64,000 nucleotides of DNA from Enterobacter sp. RIT418 (GTDB taxonomy: Bacteria; Pseudomonadota; Gammaproteobacteria; Enterobacterales; Enterobacteriaceae). Shown here piece after piece: positions 43,550-52,393 of this stretch. Position 1 is the stretch's first letter; every line of letters starts with the position of its first letter. Where the stretch lies: NCBI RefSeq assembly GCF_003057745.1, contig NZ_QBJD02000002.1, positions 266,450 to 330,449 of the forward strand, read 5' to 3'. The notes under the pieces are model-generated. The model was not told the origin of the DNA and did not search any database. It saw only the letters and a program-made list of their open reading frames with translations. The translations under genes were made by a program, and so were the position numbers.

Positions 43550-45187
43550 ATGAAAGTATCGTTTCAGATAAAGCTGTTTATTTCGCTGGTCGCCTTTTTC
43601 TCGGTGCTGTTTGCACTGCTGGGCGGATATTATTATGTCGACGTTGGCCGACAGCTTTATCAGGAAATGAGCGCGCGGGCGAAAATACAGGCCGAAGAAA
43701 TTGCGCTTATTCCTAATTTACGCCGGGAAGTTGAAGAGAAAGATATCCAGGCCATTCACGACTTCATGCAAAAAATAGCCGCGCACAGCGACGCCAGCTT
43801 TATTGTCATTGGCGATAACAAGGGGCTGCATCTTTTCCATTCCGTCTTTGCCGACAGGGTGGGCAAAACGCTGGTCGGCGGGGATAACGACGCGGTGCTC
43901 CACGGCCAGAGCATCACCACCATCCGCAAGGGCGGCCTGGGCATTTCGCTGCGCAGCAAAGCGCCCATCTTTAACGATGCGGGGCAGGTGGTGGGGATTG
44001 TCTCGGTGGGGTATCTCACCAGCTATCTTGATACCATTACCGTAAATAAAGTGGTGAATATTCTGATTGCCGCCCTGCTGCTGCTGGTCGCGCTGTTTAT
44101 CTTCTCGTGGTTCTTTACCCGCAGCATTAAGAAGCAGATTTTCTCCCTTGAGCCGCGCGAGATCGGCCTGCTGGTGCGCCAGCAAAAGGCAATGATGGAG
44201 TCGATCTACGAAGGGGTTATCGCTATTGACGACGACCTGCGCATCGAGGTGATCAACCAGGCGGCGCGCAAGCTGCTCGGCCTGAGCCAGCCCGCCCGCG
44301 CGCTGCGCGGACAGCTGATTGGCCAGGTGATTGCGCCCGTGCCGTTCTTTGCGCCGCAGACCATGCTGGCAAAAGACACCCACGATGAGATCTGCCGCTT
44401 TAACGATCTCACCGTGATCGCCAGCCGGGTGCGGATCATGCTCGAAGATTCGCTGCAGGGCTGGGTGATCACCTTCCGCGATCGCAACGAGATCGACTCG
44501 CTGAGCGCCCAGCTGAGCCAGGTGAAGCGCTACGTGGATAACCTGCGCATCATGCGCCACGAGCAGCTCAACCGCATGACGACCCTCTCCGGCCTGCTGC
44601 ATATGGGGCGCTATGAAGAGGCGATTGGCTACATTCAGGCGCAGTCGGAACACGCGCAGGAGCTGCTGGACTTTATCTCGTCGCGCTTTAGCTCGCCCAC
44701 GCTCTGCGGCCTGCTGCTGGGCAAGGCCGCCCGCGCGCGGGAGAAAGGCGTGGAGCTGAACTTCGACCCGGCGTGCCGGATGGATAAACCGTTCGCGCCG
44801 CTGCTGGAGTCCGAGCTGATTTCGATAATCGGCAATTTGCTGGATAACGCCATCGAAGCCACGCAGCGCGCGCCGCTTCCCCACGAGCCGGTTGAGGTGC
44901 TGATCAAGCTGAACGAGCACGAGCTGATTATTGAAGTGGCCGACCGCGGCGTGGGCATCAGCCCGGCCCTGCGGGAAAAAATATTTGAACGCGGCATCAC
45001 CACCAAAACCCGCGGCGATCACGGCATTGGCCTGTACCTGATTGAAAGCTATGTCGCTCAGGCCGGTGGCACCATTGAAGTGGCGGATAACGCGCCGCGC
45101 GGGGCCATTTTCTCACTGTTTATTCCCGCCGCGGGAGCCGCCCGGCGTCCCGCCCAGGAACTGGAAGATACCGACTATGCAACATGA
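43550..45187 (+). CDS. citA: CitA/DpiB-type sensor histidine kinase
   Basis: Protein of 545 aa from ATG 43550, giving MKVSFQIKLFISLVAFFSVLFALLGG as first membrane helix. A periplasmic PAS-like (Cache) domain (about 40-170) ends GIVSVGYLTSYLD, followed by a second helix, a cytoplasmic PAS domain (about 215-320), the phospho-accepting His337 in MRHEQLNRM, and an ATPase domain with NLLDNAIEA, DRGVGI and GDHGIGLYL. It senses citrate-like ligands. Compared with Klebsiella CitA as I recall it, the Arg two turns before the pocket His is replaced (GLHLFH). An 11-base overlap couples it to the regulator. The citA name is by family; in Klebsiella a second such pair is called citYZ. Confidence 0.9.
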   Translation: MKVSFQIKLFISLVAFFSVLFALLGGYYYVDVGRQLYQEMSARAKIQAEEIALIPNLRREVEEKDIQAIHDFMQKIAAHSDASFIVIGDNKGLHLFHSVFADRVGKTLVGGDNDAVLHGQSITTIRKGGLGISLRSKAPIFNDAGQVVGIVSVGYLTSYLDTITVNKVVNILIAALLLLVALFIFSWFFTRSIKKQIFSLEPREIGLLVRQQKAMMESIYEGVIAIDDDLRIEVINQAARKLLGLSQPARALRGQLIGQVIAPVPFFAPQTMLAKDTHDEICRFNDLTVIASRVRIMLEDSLQGWVITFRDRNEIDSLSAQLSQVKRYVDNLRIMRHEQLNRMTTLSGLLHMGRYEEAIGYIQAQSEHAQELLDFISSRFSSPTLCGLLLGKAARAREKGVELNFDPACRMDKPFAPLLESELISIIGNLLDNAIEATQRAPLPHEPVEVLIKLNEHELIIEVADRGVGISPALREKIFERGITTKTRGDHGIGLYLIESYVAQAGGTIEVADNAPRGAIFSLFIPAAGAARRPAQELEDTDYAT

Positions 45188-45869
45188 ACTTATCGACGTA
45201 CTGATCGTTGAAGACGAACACGAGCTGGCGCAGCTGCACGCGGAGCTTATCGCTAAACATCCGCGCCTGAGGCTGGTCGGCGTGGCGTCATCGCTGGCCG
45301 ACGCGCATAGTCAGCTGGAAAGCAAGCGGCCGCAGCTGATGCTGCTGGACAACTATCTGCCGGACGGCAAGGGCATTACGCTGATCGGCAACCCAATGCT
45401 GGCCCGCGCCAACTGTTCGGTGATTTTTATCACCGCCGCCAGCGATATGGACACATGCAGCCAGGCCATCCGCAACGGCGCGTTCGACTATATTCTCAAG
45501 CCCGTCTCCTGGAAGCGGCTGAGCCAGTCTTTGGAGCGCTTCGTGCAGTTCGCGGAGCAGCAGCGCGTGTGGAAGATCGTTGACCAGCAGAACGTTGACT
45601 CGCTGTATCAGCTTCAGGCAAAAAACTACCGCCAGGACAACGGCAGCAAGGGCATTGAGGAGAACACGCTGGCGCGGGTACAGGCGCTGTTTAACGACAG
45701 GACGACGCACTGTTTTTCCGTGGACGAGGTGGTAAGCGAAACGGGGCTGAGCAAAACCACCACCCGGCGCTACCTGGAGCACTGCGTGGAGGCGGGGTTT
45801 CTGAGCGTGGAGATGCTGTACGGGAAGATTGGGCACCCGAGGAGGATGTATAAACGTAGTGCGGTTTGA
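45177..45869 (+). CDS. citB: CitB/DpiA-type response regulator
   Basis: Protein of 230 aa. The receiver domain has the acidic pair in VLIVEDEHELAQ, phospho-acceptor Asp58 in LLDNYLPDGKG, Thr/Ser at IFITAAS and Lys in YILKPVSWKRL. The C-terminal half has a helix-turn-helix (FSVDEVVSETGLSKTTTRRYLEHC) as in CitB/DcuR regulators. It overlaps the sensor gene by 11 bases and should activate the divergent citrate operon through the repeats at 43304-43372. Confidence 0.92.
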   Translation: MQHELIDVLIVEDEHELAQLHAELIAKHPRLRLVGVASSLADAHSQLESKRPQLMLLDNYLPDGKGITLIGNPMLARANCSVIFITAASDMDTCSQAIRNGAFDYILKPVSWKRLSQSLERFVQFAEQQRVWKIVDQQNVDSLYQLQAKNYRQDNGSKGIEENTLARVQALFNDRTTHCFSVDEVVSETGLSKTTTRRYLEHCVEAGFLSVEMLYGKIGHPRRMYKRSAV

Positions 45870-45878
45870 AGAAAAGTT

Positions 45879-45911
45879 CCCTCTCCCTGTGGGAGAGGGT
45901 TAGGGTGAGGG
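45879..45911. repeat. GC-rich palindromic repeat, third locus
   Basis: A single unit: CCCTCTCCCTGTGGGAGAGGG-type hairpin (arms CCCTCTCCC and GGGAGAGGG) followed by TTAGGGTGAGGG. It belongs to the same family as the copies at 29700 and 34280 and lies between the convergent citB and speC genes. Confidence 0.8.
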
Positions 45912-45923
45912 CAACAGCCCGCA

Positions 45924-48059
45924 CTATCTCAACACATACCCATACAGCCGCTTAATTCCGTCCGCATCTTTTTCGCTGTAAACCCCCTGCAGCTCCGGCG
46001 AGAAGCCCGGCAGCAGGTTGACGCCCTCTTCCAGCGCCAGGAAGTAGCGCTGCACCGCGCCGCCCCACACTTCCCCCGGCACCACGCACAGCACGCCCGG
46101 CGGGTACGGCAGCGCCCCTTCGGCAGCAATGCGCCCGGCGGCGTTGCGGATGCGCACCAGCTCCACGTTGCCGCGAACGTATTCCCGGTTCGCATCCTGC
46201 GGATTCATCGCCACCGCGGGCAGGCTCTCCCGGCGGAACATCGCCTTTTGCAGATCCTTCACGTTAAAGCTGACGTACAGGTCGTGCATCTCCTGACACA
46301 GCTGGCGGATCGTGTAGTCGCGGTAGCGCACCGGATACTTCTGATAGATGGTCGGCAGCACGTTCGCCAGCGGCGTGTCGTCTTCAATGTGCTGCTCGAA
46401 CTGGCCGAGCATCGCCACCAGCTGCGCCATTTTCTCGGCGCTTTCCGCGGGCGTCAGCAGGAACAGGATCGAGTTGAGATCGCACTTCTCCGGCACGATG
46501 CCGTTTTCACGCAGGTAGTGGGCGAGGATGGTGGCCGGAATGCCGAACTCCGCGTACTCCCCCGTTTCGGCATCAATTCCCGGCGTGGTCAGCAGCAGCT
46601 TGCACGGATCGACAAAGTATTGTTCGTCCGCATAGCCCTCAAAGCCGTGCCACTTCGCGCCCGGCGCAAAGCTGAAGAAGCGCCGCTCGCGGGCAATGGT
46701 GTGGGTAGCGTGATCCTGCCACGGCCGCCCCGCCACCGTCGGTGGGATAAAGGGTTTGATCATATGGCAGTTGGCGACGATCGCCTTGCGCGCCTCGATG
46801 CCCAGCTCCACGCACTCCGCCCACAGCCTGCGCCCGCTTTCGCCCTCGTGGATTTTGGCGTTGACGTCCAGCGCGGCAAACAGCGGATAAAACGGGCTGG
46901 TAGAGGCGTGCAGCATGAAGGCGTTGTTCAGCCGCTTGTGCGGGCAGAAGCGCGCCTGGCCGCGAATGTGGTTGTCCTTTTTATGGATCTGCGACGTTTG
47001 CGAAAACCCGGCCTGCTGCTTGTGCACCGACTGGGTGACGAAGATCCCCGGATCGTTCTCGTTCAGCTCCAGCAGCAGCGGCGAGCTGTCGGCCATCATC
47101 GGAATAAACTGCTCGTAGCCTACCCACGCCGAGTCGAAGAGGATGTAGTCGCACAGATGGCCGATCCTGTCGATCACCTGACGGGCGTTGTAGATCGTCC
47201 CGTCGTACGTGCCAAGCTGGATCACCGCCAGGCGGAACGGCCTCGGCTCATCCGCTTTTTCCGGCGCCACCTCGCGGATCAGATCCCGCAGGTACGCGTC
47301 GCTAAAGCAGTGAGCGTCAATGCCGCCGATAAAGCCAAACGGGTTGCGCGCGGCTTCGAGATAGACGGGCGTGGCACCCGCCTGAATCAGCGCGCCGTGG
47401 TGGTTTGACTTGTGGTTGTTACGGTCAAACAGCACCAGATCGCCGCGGGTGAGCAGCGCGTTGGTGACGACTTTATTGGCCGCCGAGGTGCCGTTCAGCA
47501 CGAAGTAGGTTTTATCCGCGTTGAAGACCTTTGCCGCAAACTTCTGCGCGTGCTTGGCGGAACCTTCGTGGATCAGCAGATCGCCAAGCTTAACGTCGGC
47601 GTTGCACATATCGGCGCGAAACACGTTCTCGCCAAAGAAATCATAGAACTGCCTTCCCGCCGGGTGCTTTTTGAAGAACGCGCCGTGCTGATGGCCCGGA
47701 CAGGCAAAGGTGCTGTTCCCCATCGCGACGTACTGGCTCAGGGTGTCAAAAAACGGCGGCAGCAGCGCCGCTTCGTACTGCGCGGCGGCAGACTCCAGTT
47801 CCAGAAACTCCTGCGCCTTACCGGAAACGATCGCCGTAACGCCGTCCGGCAGCGCCATCGGCTCCTGCGAGAAGATAAACACCGGCAGCTGAAAGCCCGT
47901 GCGCTTCAGCAGAGCAAGGATACCGCTGCCGCTTTCCGCGGCCGTCATGACGACTGCCGCCACGTCGGTAAAGTCAGTGTTGTCCAGCGTCACCTTTTCG
48001 CGGTGCGTTGAGACGGCGGACACCAGCTCGCGGCTGACGGCAATTTTCAAAGATTTCAT
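45924..48059 (-). CDS. speC: Constitutive ornithine decarboxylase SpeC
   Basis: Protein of 711 aa with start MKSLKIAVSRELVSAVSTHR at 48059, the E. coli length; the frame extends upstream to 48182 without family support. It converts ornithine to putrescine with PLP. The wing domain (first 110 residues) is followed by the PLP core: FACPGHQHGAFFKKHPAG, LNGTSAANKVV, LFDSAWVGYEQF and the PLP-Lys motif FVTQSVHKQQAGFSQ. It ends RLYGYVLR. In E. coli it adjoins nupG; here the citrate cluster separates them. Confidence 0.97.
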   Translation of the reverse strand: MKSLKIAVSRELVSAVSTHREKVTLDNTDFTDVAAVVMTAAESGSGILALLKRTGFQLPVFIFSQEPMALPDGVTAIVSGKAQEFLELESAAAQYEAALLPPFFDTLSQYVAMGNSTFACPGHQHGAFFKKHPAGRQFYDFFGENVFRADMCNADVKLGDLLIHEGSAKHAQKFAAKVFNADKTYFVLNGTSAANKVVTNALLTRGDLVLFDRNNHKSNHHGALIQAGATPVYLEAARNPFGFIGGIDAHCFSDAYLRDLIREVAPEKADEPRPFRLAVIQLGTYDGTIYNARQVIDRIGHLCDYILFDSAWVGYEQFIPMMADSSPLLLELNENDPGIFVTQSVHKQQAGFSQTSQIHKKDNHIRGQARFCPHKRLNNAFMLHASTSPFYPLFAALDVNAKIHEGESGRRLWAECVELGIEARKAIVANCHMIKPFIPPTVAGRPWQDHATHTIARERRFFSFAPGAKWHGFEGYADEQYFVDPCKLLLTTPGIDAETGEYAEFGIPATILAHYLRENGIVPEKCDLNSILFLLTPAESAEKMAQLVAMLGQFEQHIEDDTPLANVLPTIYQKYPVRYRDYTIRQLCQEMHDLYVSFNVKDLQKAMFRRESLPAVAMNPQDANREYVRGNVELVRIRNAAGRIAAEGALPYPPGVLCVVPGEVWGGAVQRYFLALEEGVNLLPGFSPELQGVYSEKDADGIKRLYGYVLR

Positions 48060-48252
48060 AAGCGCAAATACCCGTTTAAAGGGAGAACGGCCCCGGACAG
48101 AATCGGCATTCTGCCGGATAACGCGTCTGAGCGTAATACGTTGTGCTTCTGAGATCGAATCATTATGCATAACCTCATTCAATGCTAACTCACTTGAGCC
48201 GCTTTCATGCCATACTCATGCGCTATCAATGATTAAATAACAGGAGCTTACC

Positions 48253-48966
48253 GTGGTCATCGGGCCTTTCATCAATGCCGGAGCCGTTTTGCTGGGCGGC
48301 GCTCTCGGTGCCGTACTGAGCCAGCGCCTGCCGGAGCGTATTCGCTCATCCATGCCCTCTATTTTTGGCCTGGCCTCGTTGGGCATCGGTATCCTTTTAG
48401 TGATCAAATGCGCCAATCTGCCGGTGATGGTTTTAGCCACCCTGCTCGGCGCGCTGATCGGCGAGTTTTGCTATCTGGAAAAAGGGATCAACAGCGCGGT
48501 CGGTAAGGCCAAAAACCTGATCGCCCGGCCGGGCAAAGCACAAAACGGCTCGCACGAGACGTTTATTCAGAACTACGTCGCAATCGTGATCCTGTTTTGC
48601 GCCAGCGGCACGGGGATTTTTGGTTCGATGCAGGAAGGGATGACCGGCGATCCGAGCATACTGATCGCCAAAGCGTTTCTGGATTTCTTTACCGCCACCA
48701 TTTTCGCCACCACGCTGGGGATTGCCGTGGCCGCAATTAGCGTGCCGATGCTGCTTATCCAGCTCGCGCTTGCCACCTGCGCGACGCTGATCCTGCCGCT
48801 CACCACGCCCGCTATGATGGCCGACTTTACCGCCGTCGGCGGGCTGCTGCTGCTGGCAACGGGGCTGCGGATTTGCGGCATCAAGATGTTTGCGGTAGTC
48901 AACATGCTGCCCGCGCTGCTGCTCGCCATGCCGCTTTCCGCGCTCTGGACGCACTTTTTTGCCTAA
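48253..48966 (+). CDS. yqgA: YqgA (DUF554) membrane protein
   Basis: Protein of 237 aa starting at GTG 48253 (AGGAG at 48241). About seven hydrophobic helices are visible. The family motif INAGAVLLGGALGAVLSQRLPERI opens the protein; CASGTGIFGSMQEGMTGD and the end FAVVNMLPALLLAMPLS are typical. Function is unknown. It lies between speC and pheV as in E. coli. Confidence 0.94.
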   Translation: MVIGPFINAGAVLLGGALGAVLSQRLPERIRSSMPSIFGLASLGIGILLVIKCANLPVMVLATLLGALIGEFCYLEKGINSAVGKAKNLIARPGKAQNGSHETFIQNYVAIVILFCASGTGIFGSMQEGMTGDPSILIAKAFLDFFTATIFATTLGIAVAAISVPMLLIQLALATCATLILPLTTPAMMADFTAVGGLLLLATGLRICGIKMFAVVNMLPALLLAMPLSALWTHFFA

Positions 48967-49022
48967 GATTGCGACGAACTGGTGAGAGAGTGTGCAGTCT
49001 GTAACGAAAACAACAAATTTCG

Positions 49023-49051
49023 TTGACGGCGGCAGGTGAATCGGGTTTAAT
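49023..49051 (+). promoter_or_regulatory. Promoter of tRNA-Phe
   Basis: TTGACG (49023-49028), a 17-base spacer, then TTTAAT (49046-49051), followed by a GC-rich discriminator (GCGCCCC). This is the usual layout of a stringently controlled stable-RNA promoter. Confidence 0.75.
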
Positions 49052-49061
49052 GCGCCCCGTT

Positions 49062-49137
49062 GCCCGGATAGCTCAGTCGGTAGAGCAGGGGATTGAAAAT
49101 CCCCGTGTCCTTGGTTCGATTCCGAGTCCGGGCACCA
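49062..49137 (+). tRNA. pheV: tRNA-Phe (GAA)
   Basis: A 76-nt cloverleaf: acceptor GCCCGGA pairs with TCCGGGC, D-arm GCTCAGTCGGTAGAGC, anticodon loop TTGAAAA with GAA at 49095-49097, T-arm with GGTTCGATTCC, and an encoded CCA end. Its position after yqgA marks it as pheV, a well-known integration site for genomic islands. Confidence 0.98.
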
Positions 49138-49148
49138 AATTCATATTA

Positions 49149-49174
49149 ACGGACCTCCACGGAGGTCCGTTTTT
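49149..49174 (+). terminator. tRNA-Phe terminator
   Basis: Stem ACGGACCTCC/GGAGGTCCGT with a two-base loop and T-run, 11 bases after the tRNA. Confidence 0.92.
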
Positions 49175-49332
49175 GCATTCTAAGCCCGCCGAAATCAACG
49201 CTTCTACAATCCCTTAACTCCACCCAACTCAATCAACTTCAACCCGCATCAAGTCCCTTGCGAGGGTACAACTGTGGGTATAGTCTGATTCGATAAAATT
49301 TATACCCCTTTTACTATCAGGAGACACCGCTA

Positions 49333-50589
49333 ATGGCGCTCACTGACGCTAAAATCCGTGCAGCTAAACCGGATGAAAAACCCTATAAACTTGCCGACAG
49401 CGGCAACATGTTTTTACTTGTTCACCCTAACGGTTCCCGCTACTGGCGACTCCGTTATCGGTTTCTGGGCAAAGAGAAAACGCTCGCTCTGGGCGTTTAT
49501 CCAGAAGTCTCGTTATCAGAAGCAAGGGAAAAACGCGATACGGCGAGGAAGCTGATAGCTGAAGGAACTGATCCGTGCGAACAGAAACGGATCAAAAAGT
49601 CGGTACCCGAAACAGCTCAGACATTTGAAGGCATCGCAAGACAGTGGCATAAGAGCAACAAAAAATGGTCAGAGTCACATAGTGAGAAGATACTGAAAAG
49701 TCTCGAGACTCATGTTTTCCCCTTTATCGGCTCACGTGATATTACCACCCTCAGAACCCCAGATTTACTGGTCCCCGTTAAGGCTGCCGAAACCAAAGAG
49801 ATATACGAGATCGCAGCCCGCCTTCAGCAGCGCATCACTGCAATCATGCGCTATGCTGCCCAGTCAGGCATTATCAGCTATAACCCTGCCGTGGATATGG
49901 CTGGCGCTTTAACAACGGTGAAACGCCAGCATCGCCCTGCCCTCGCCTTAAATCGCATTTCAGAGCTTCTTGAACGACTTGATGCATACAGAGGACAACC
50001 TCTCACCCGGCTGGCAACTAAACTCACCCTGCTTATCTTCATCCGTTCCAGTGAACTACGTTTTGCCAGGTGGTCTGAGATCGACTTTAAGAATGCCATG
50101 TGGACCATTCCTCCTGAGCGGAAACCTATTGAGGGGGTCAAATATTCCCATCGTGGCTCAAAAATGCGTACAGAGCATCTGGTACCACTCTCAACGCAGG
50201 CACTGGATATTCTGCAGCAGATCCACACCATCAGCGGTGAATATGAGTTGATTTTCACTGGCGACCATAATCCCTGGAAACCCATGAGTGAGAACACGGT
50301 TAATAACGCATTACGCCTGATGGGCTACGATACAAAGATCGATGTCTGTGGTCACGGCTTCCGGGCAATGGCCTGCAGTTCGTTGATTGAATCAGGATTA
50401 TGGTCCAGGGACGCAGTTGAACGCCAGATGAGCCATCAAGAGAGAAATGGGGTACGTGCGGCTTATATCCATAAAGCGGAGTTTCTAGATGAACGCAGTT
50501 TGATGCTGCAGTGGTGGGCTGATTTTCTCGATGCAAATAATGAAAATCCGGTCTCACCTTTCGATTACGCCAGGCAACAACACTTATAA
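49333..50589 (+). CDS. P4-type tyrosine recombinase (island integrase)
   Basis: Protein of 418 aa. An N-terminal DUF4102 domain (LTDAKIRAAKPDEKPYKLAD, YRFLGKEKTLALGVYPEVSL) precedes the catalytic domain with Arg238 (FIRSSELRFARW), His341 and Arg344 (CGHGFRAMA), a later His (MSHQERN) and the nucleophile Tyr378 (VRAAYIHKAEF). It ends MLQWWADFLD as P4-like integrases do. It directs insertion at the 3' end of the adjacent pheV and appears intact. No copy of the pheV 3' end (attR) is seen to the right, so the island continues beyond the window. Confidence 0.95.
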   Translation: MALTDAKIRAAKPDEKPYKLADSGNMFLLVHPNGSRYWRLRYRFLGKEKTLALGVYPEVSLSEAREKRDTARKLIAEGTDPCEQKRIKKSVPETAQTFEGIARQWHKSNKKWSESHSEKILKSLETHVFPFIGSRDITTLRTPDLLVPVKAAETKEIYEIAARLQQRITAIMRYAAQSGIISYNPAVDMAGALTTVKRQHRPALALNRISELLERLDAYRGQPLTRLATKLTLLIFIRSSELRFARWSEIDFKNAMWTIPPERKPIEGVKYSHRGSKMRTEHLVPLSTQALDILQQIHTISGEYELIFTGDHNPWKPMSENTVNNALRLMGYDTKIDVCGHGFRAMACSSLIESGLWSRDAVERQMSHQERNGVRAAYIHKAEFLDERSLMLQWWADFLDANNENPVSPFDYARQQHL

Positions 50590-50592
50590 TCC

Positions 50593-50625
50593 ATTCTCCC
50601 GGCATTCCTGCCGGGAGAATGTTTT
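50593..50625 (+). terminator. Integrase terminator
   Basis: Stem ATTCTCCCGGCA/TGCCGGGAGAAT with loop TTCC followed by GTTTT and more T, directly after the integrase stop. Confidence 0.92.
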
Positions 50626-50723
50626 CTTATTTTTTCTTTTCCCAGTATACCTTTATTCACAGAAGGGGGGAGCAGCTGTGTTTAAAGTTAACGGCTGACT
50701 GCTAATCTGCCACCCATTTTTAT

Positions 50724-51532
50724 GGCTCTGTCGCGTTAAAGAATGGAAGATGAAGAAAACTGCGCAGCCTGTTTTTCAGACAGCCAGCAAATCAAATTGT
50801 TCTGCCGATGATAATCCGTCTCCGGCTGGGTGATGACATTGTCCCTTAAGTATCATGTGGATTAACTCAATTCCTGCCAGTACCGTCTGCGCACGCCGGA
50901 GTGATTTGAATCCCATCATCGAGCGTATCCGGCGTTTGATGTTTCGGTGATCCTGCTCAATCAGGTTATTCAGATACTTGCTTTGCCTTATGGTAATGGC
51001 TTCTTTCTCAGGTTTGTCGGCATTCAGCGTGGCCAGAGCCGCAGTATTGGCGCCGCTTTTATCTATCGTCACCACCTTAGGCTCGCCGTGGTTACGGATG
51101 GCCTTGCGAAAGAAACGCAGGGCTGCTACAGCGTCCCGTCTGGACGTCAGCAGAAAATCGATGGTCTGCCCCGTGCTGTCGACTGCGCGGTACAGGTATT
51201 TCCACTCACCTTTAACTTTTATGTAGGTTTCATCCATTGGCCACCGGCGACCCACTGCACGTTTATGCCTGCGGAACGCCCTGTCCAGAAGCGGCACCAG
51301 GCGGATAATCCAGCGATGCAGCGTGGAATGGTCAACGGTAGCGCCGCGCTCTGCCATCATTTCTTCAATATTACGCAGGCTCAGGGCATAAGCCAGATAC
51401 CAGCGGACACACTGGGCGATAATATCGACGGGATAATGCAGCCGCCTGAAGGCATTTCGGATCAAAGACATTGTCAGGTAACATCATAAAAAAACAGAAT
51501 ATTACCCGACCTCTCCTTAATGCGACAGAACT
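50724..51532 (-). mobile_element. IS6-family insertion sequence, about 809 bp
   Basis: The ends GGCTCTGTCGCGTTAA (50724) and, inverted on the right, TTAATGCGACAGAAC (to 51532) form imperfect terminal inverted repeats of the IS6 type around one transposase gene. The eight bases on either side do not match, so no target duplication is left, which suggests later rearrangement or cointegrate formation. Confidence 0.85.
50776..51471 (-). CDS. IS6-family transposase
   Basis: Protein of 231 aa, full length for the family. An N-terminal helix-turn-helix (YALSLRNIEEMMAERGATVD) is followed by the DDE core: Asp in WPMDETYIKVKGEWKYLYRA, Asp in VVTIDKSGANTAA and Glu in LNNLIEQDHRNIKRRIRSM. It looks functional. 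It is clearly diverged from IS26 in sequence, so no specific IS name is given. Confidence 0.93.
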   Translation of the reverse strand: MSLIRNAFRRLHYPVDIIAQCVRWYLAYALSLRNIEEMMAERGATVDHSTLHRWIIRLVPLLDRAFRRHKRAVGRRWPMDETYIKVKGEWKYLYRAVDSTGQTIDFLLTSRRDAVAALRFFRKAIRNHGEPKVVTIDKSGANTAALATLNADKPEKEAITIRQSKYLNNLIEQDHRNIKRRIRSMMGFKSLRRAQTVLAGIELIHMILKGQCHHPAGDGLSSAEQFDLLAV

Positions 51533-51658
51533 GGCGCAGTAGATAATTTATTAGATAAATTAAGTAACATTGAAACGCCAGATAAAAAAAGAGAAAGTTA
51601 ATGTTTTAGTTTCAGGGGCATGTATCGGATCACGTCGAGACTAATAAACCTTAGTCAG

Positions 51659-52393
51659 TCATCTGCCAGATCCATTGTAACGCGTTCCCGGAAATTCAAC
51701 ATCAAGATTTCCCTTGATAACCGTCCAGCGATCTTCCCAGAATCTCCAACTATAAACGGGTCTCGTAGCGGTAAAAGGGATGTGAACATCCTGCAAATAG
51801 CCATTTGGTGCAGCAAGATAACCTACGCGAATATCTAAGTCACGTAACGCAGCCCTGAGCTGCTGAAGATAAGCTCCGGCCCCAACGTTGCAGGAATCCA
51901 GCCTTAATACACCGACGTTCTTTAAACCCATAGCAGCCAGTTTTTCCGCCATGACCTTTGCCGTAAACTGAGTTTCTTCTCGGGCTTTAACAGACCTCCC
52001 TTGTTCATTTGTTTGATAAAACTCCCTGGCCTCAAAAGGAGAGTTTCGGTTACCATGCACGACTACGTCGAGCCGTGAAAAAACATCAAGACTCGCTAAT
52101 GAATCAGCTTCAGGGGAGTTAAAAATAGTATTGTTGTGATTATTAGCCATCTCGCCAAAAAAATTATCATAAGGAATATTCCTTTTCTTCACGGTACTTT
52201 TTGCGTACTTATCAAATTGTGCTGGGTGTAATCCACCATATTGGCCAATTTGTACAACATAGTGTTTTGCAGGGGTATTAGTCCAGTCGCTACGGCAGCT
52301 TTGATTATCTGAATTGCTTTCTTCATATGAAATCTCAGAGGAAACATGTTGCTTCGACATTGTGACTTGATTTTGTACGCATGCTCTTCTCAT
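51659..52393 (-). CDS. Putative clan CD cysteine-peptidase-like (C80-like) protein
   Basis: Protein of 244 aa; ATG 52393 has AAGAGG about eight bases upstream. No signal peptide or membrane segment. After a polar N-terminus (about 40 residues), the fold pattern is strand-rich: VVQIGQYGG, then RLDVVVHGNRNS with His113, a helix AEKLAAMGL, and VGVLRLDSCNVGAGAYL with Cys168. The spacing and context of His-Gly and hydrophobic-Cys-Asn resemble clan CD peptidases, especially the autoprocessing domains of large toxins (peptidase C80), but here as a free-standing protein. That points to an effector or toxin-processing enzyme. No homologue could be searched, so this is a structural inference. A related broken gene lies at 60842-61344. 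Confidence 0.5.
   Translation of the reverse strand: MRRACVQNQVTMSKQHVSSEISYEESNSDNQSCRSDWTNTPAKHYVVQIGQYGGLHPAQFDKYAKSTVKKRNIPYDNFFGEMANNHNNTIFNSPEADSLASLDVFSRLDVVVHGNRNSPFEAREFYQTNEQGRSVKAREETQFTAKVMAEKLAAMGLKNVGVLRLDSCNVGAGAYLQQLRAALRDLDIRVGYLAAPNGYLQDVHIPFTATRPVYSWRFWEDRWTVIKGNLDVEFPGTRYNGSGR

Noticed and set aside
50724..51532. IS26
   Set aside because: The transposase and terminal repeats are IS6-family but differ clearly from IS26.
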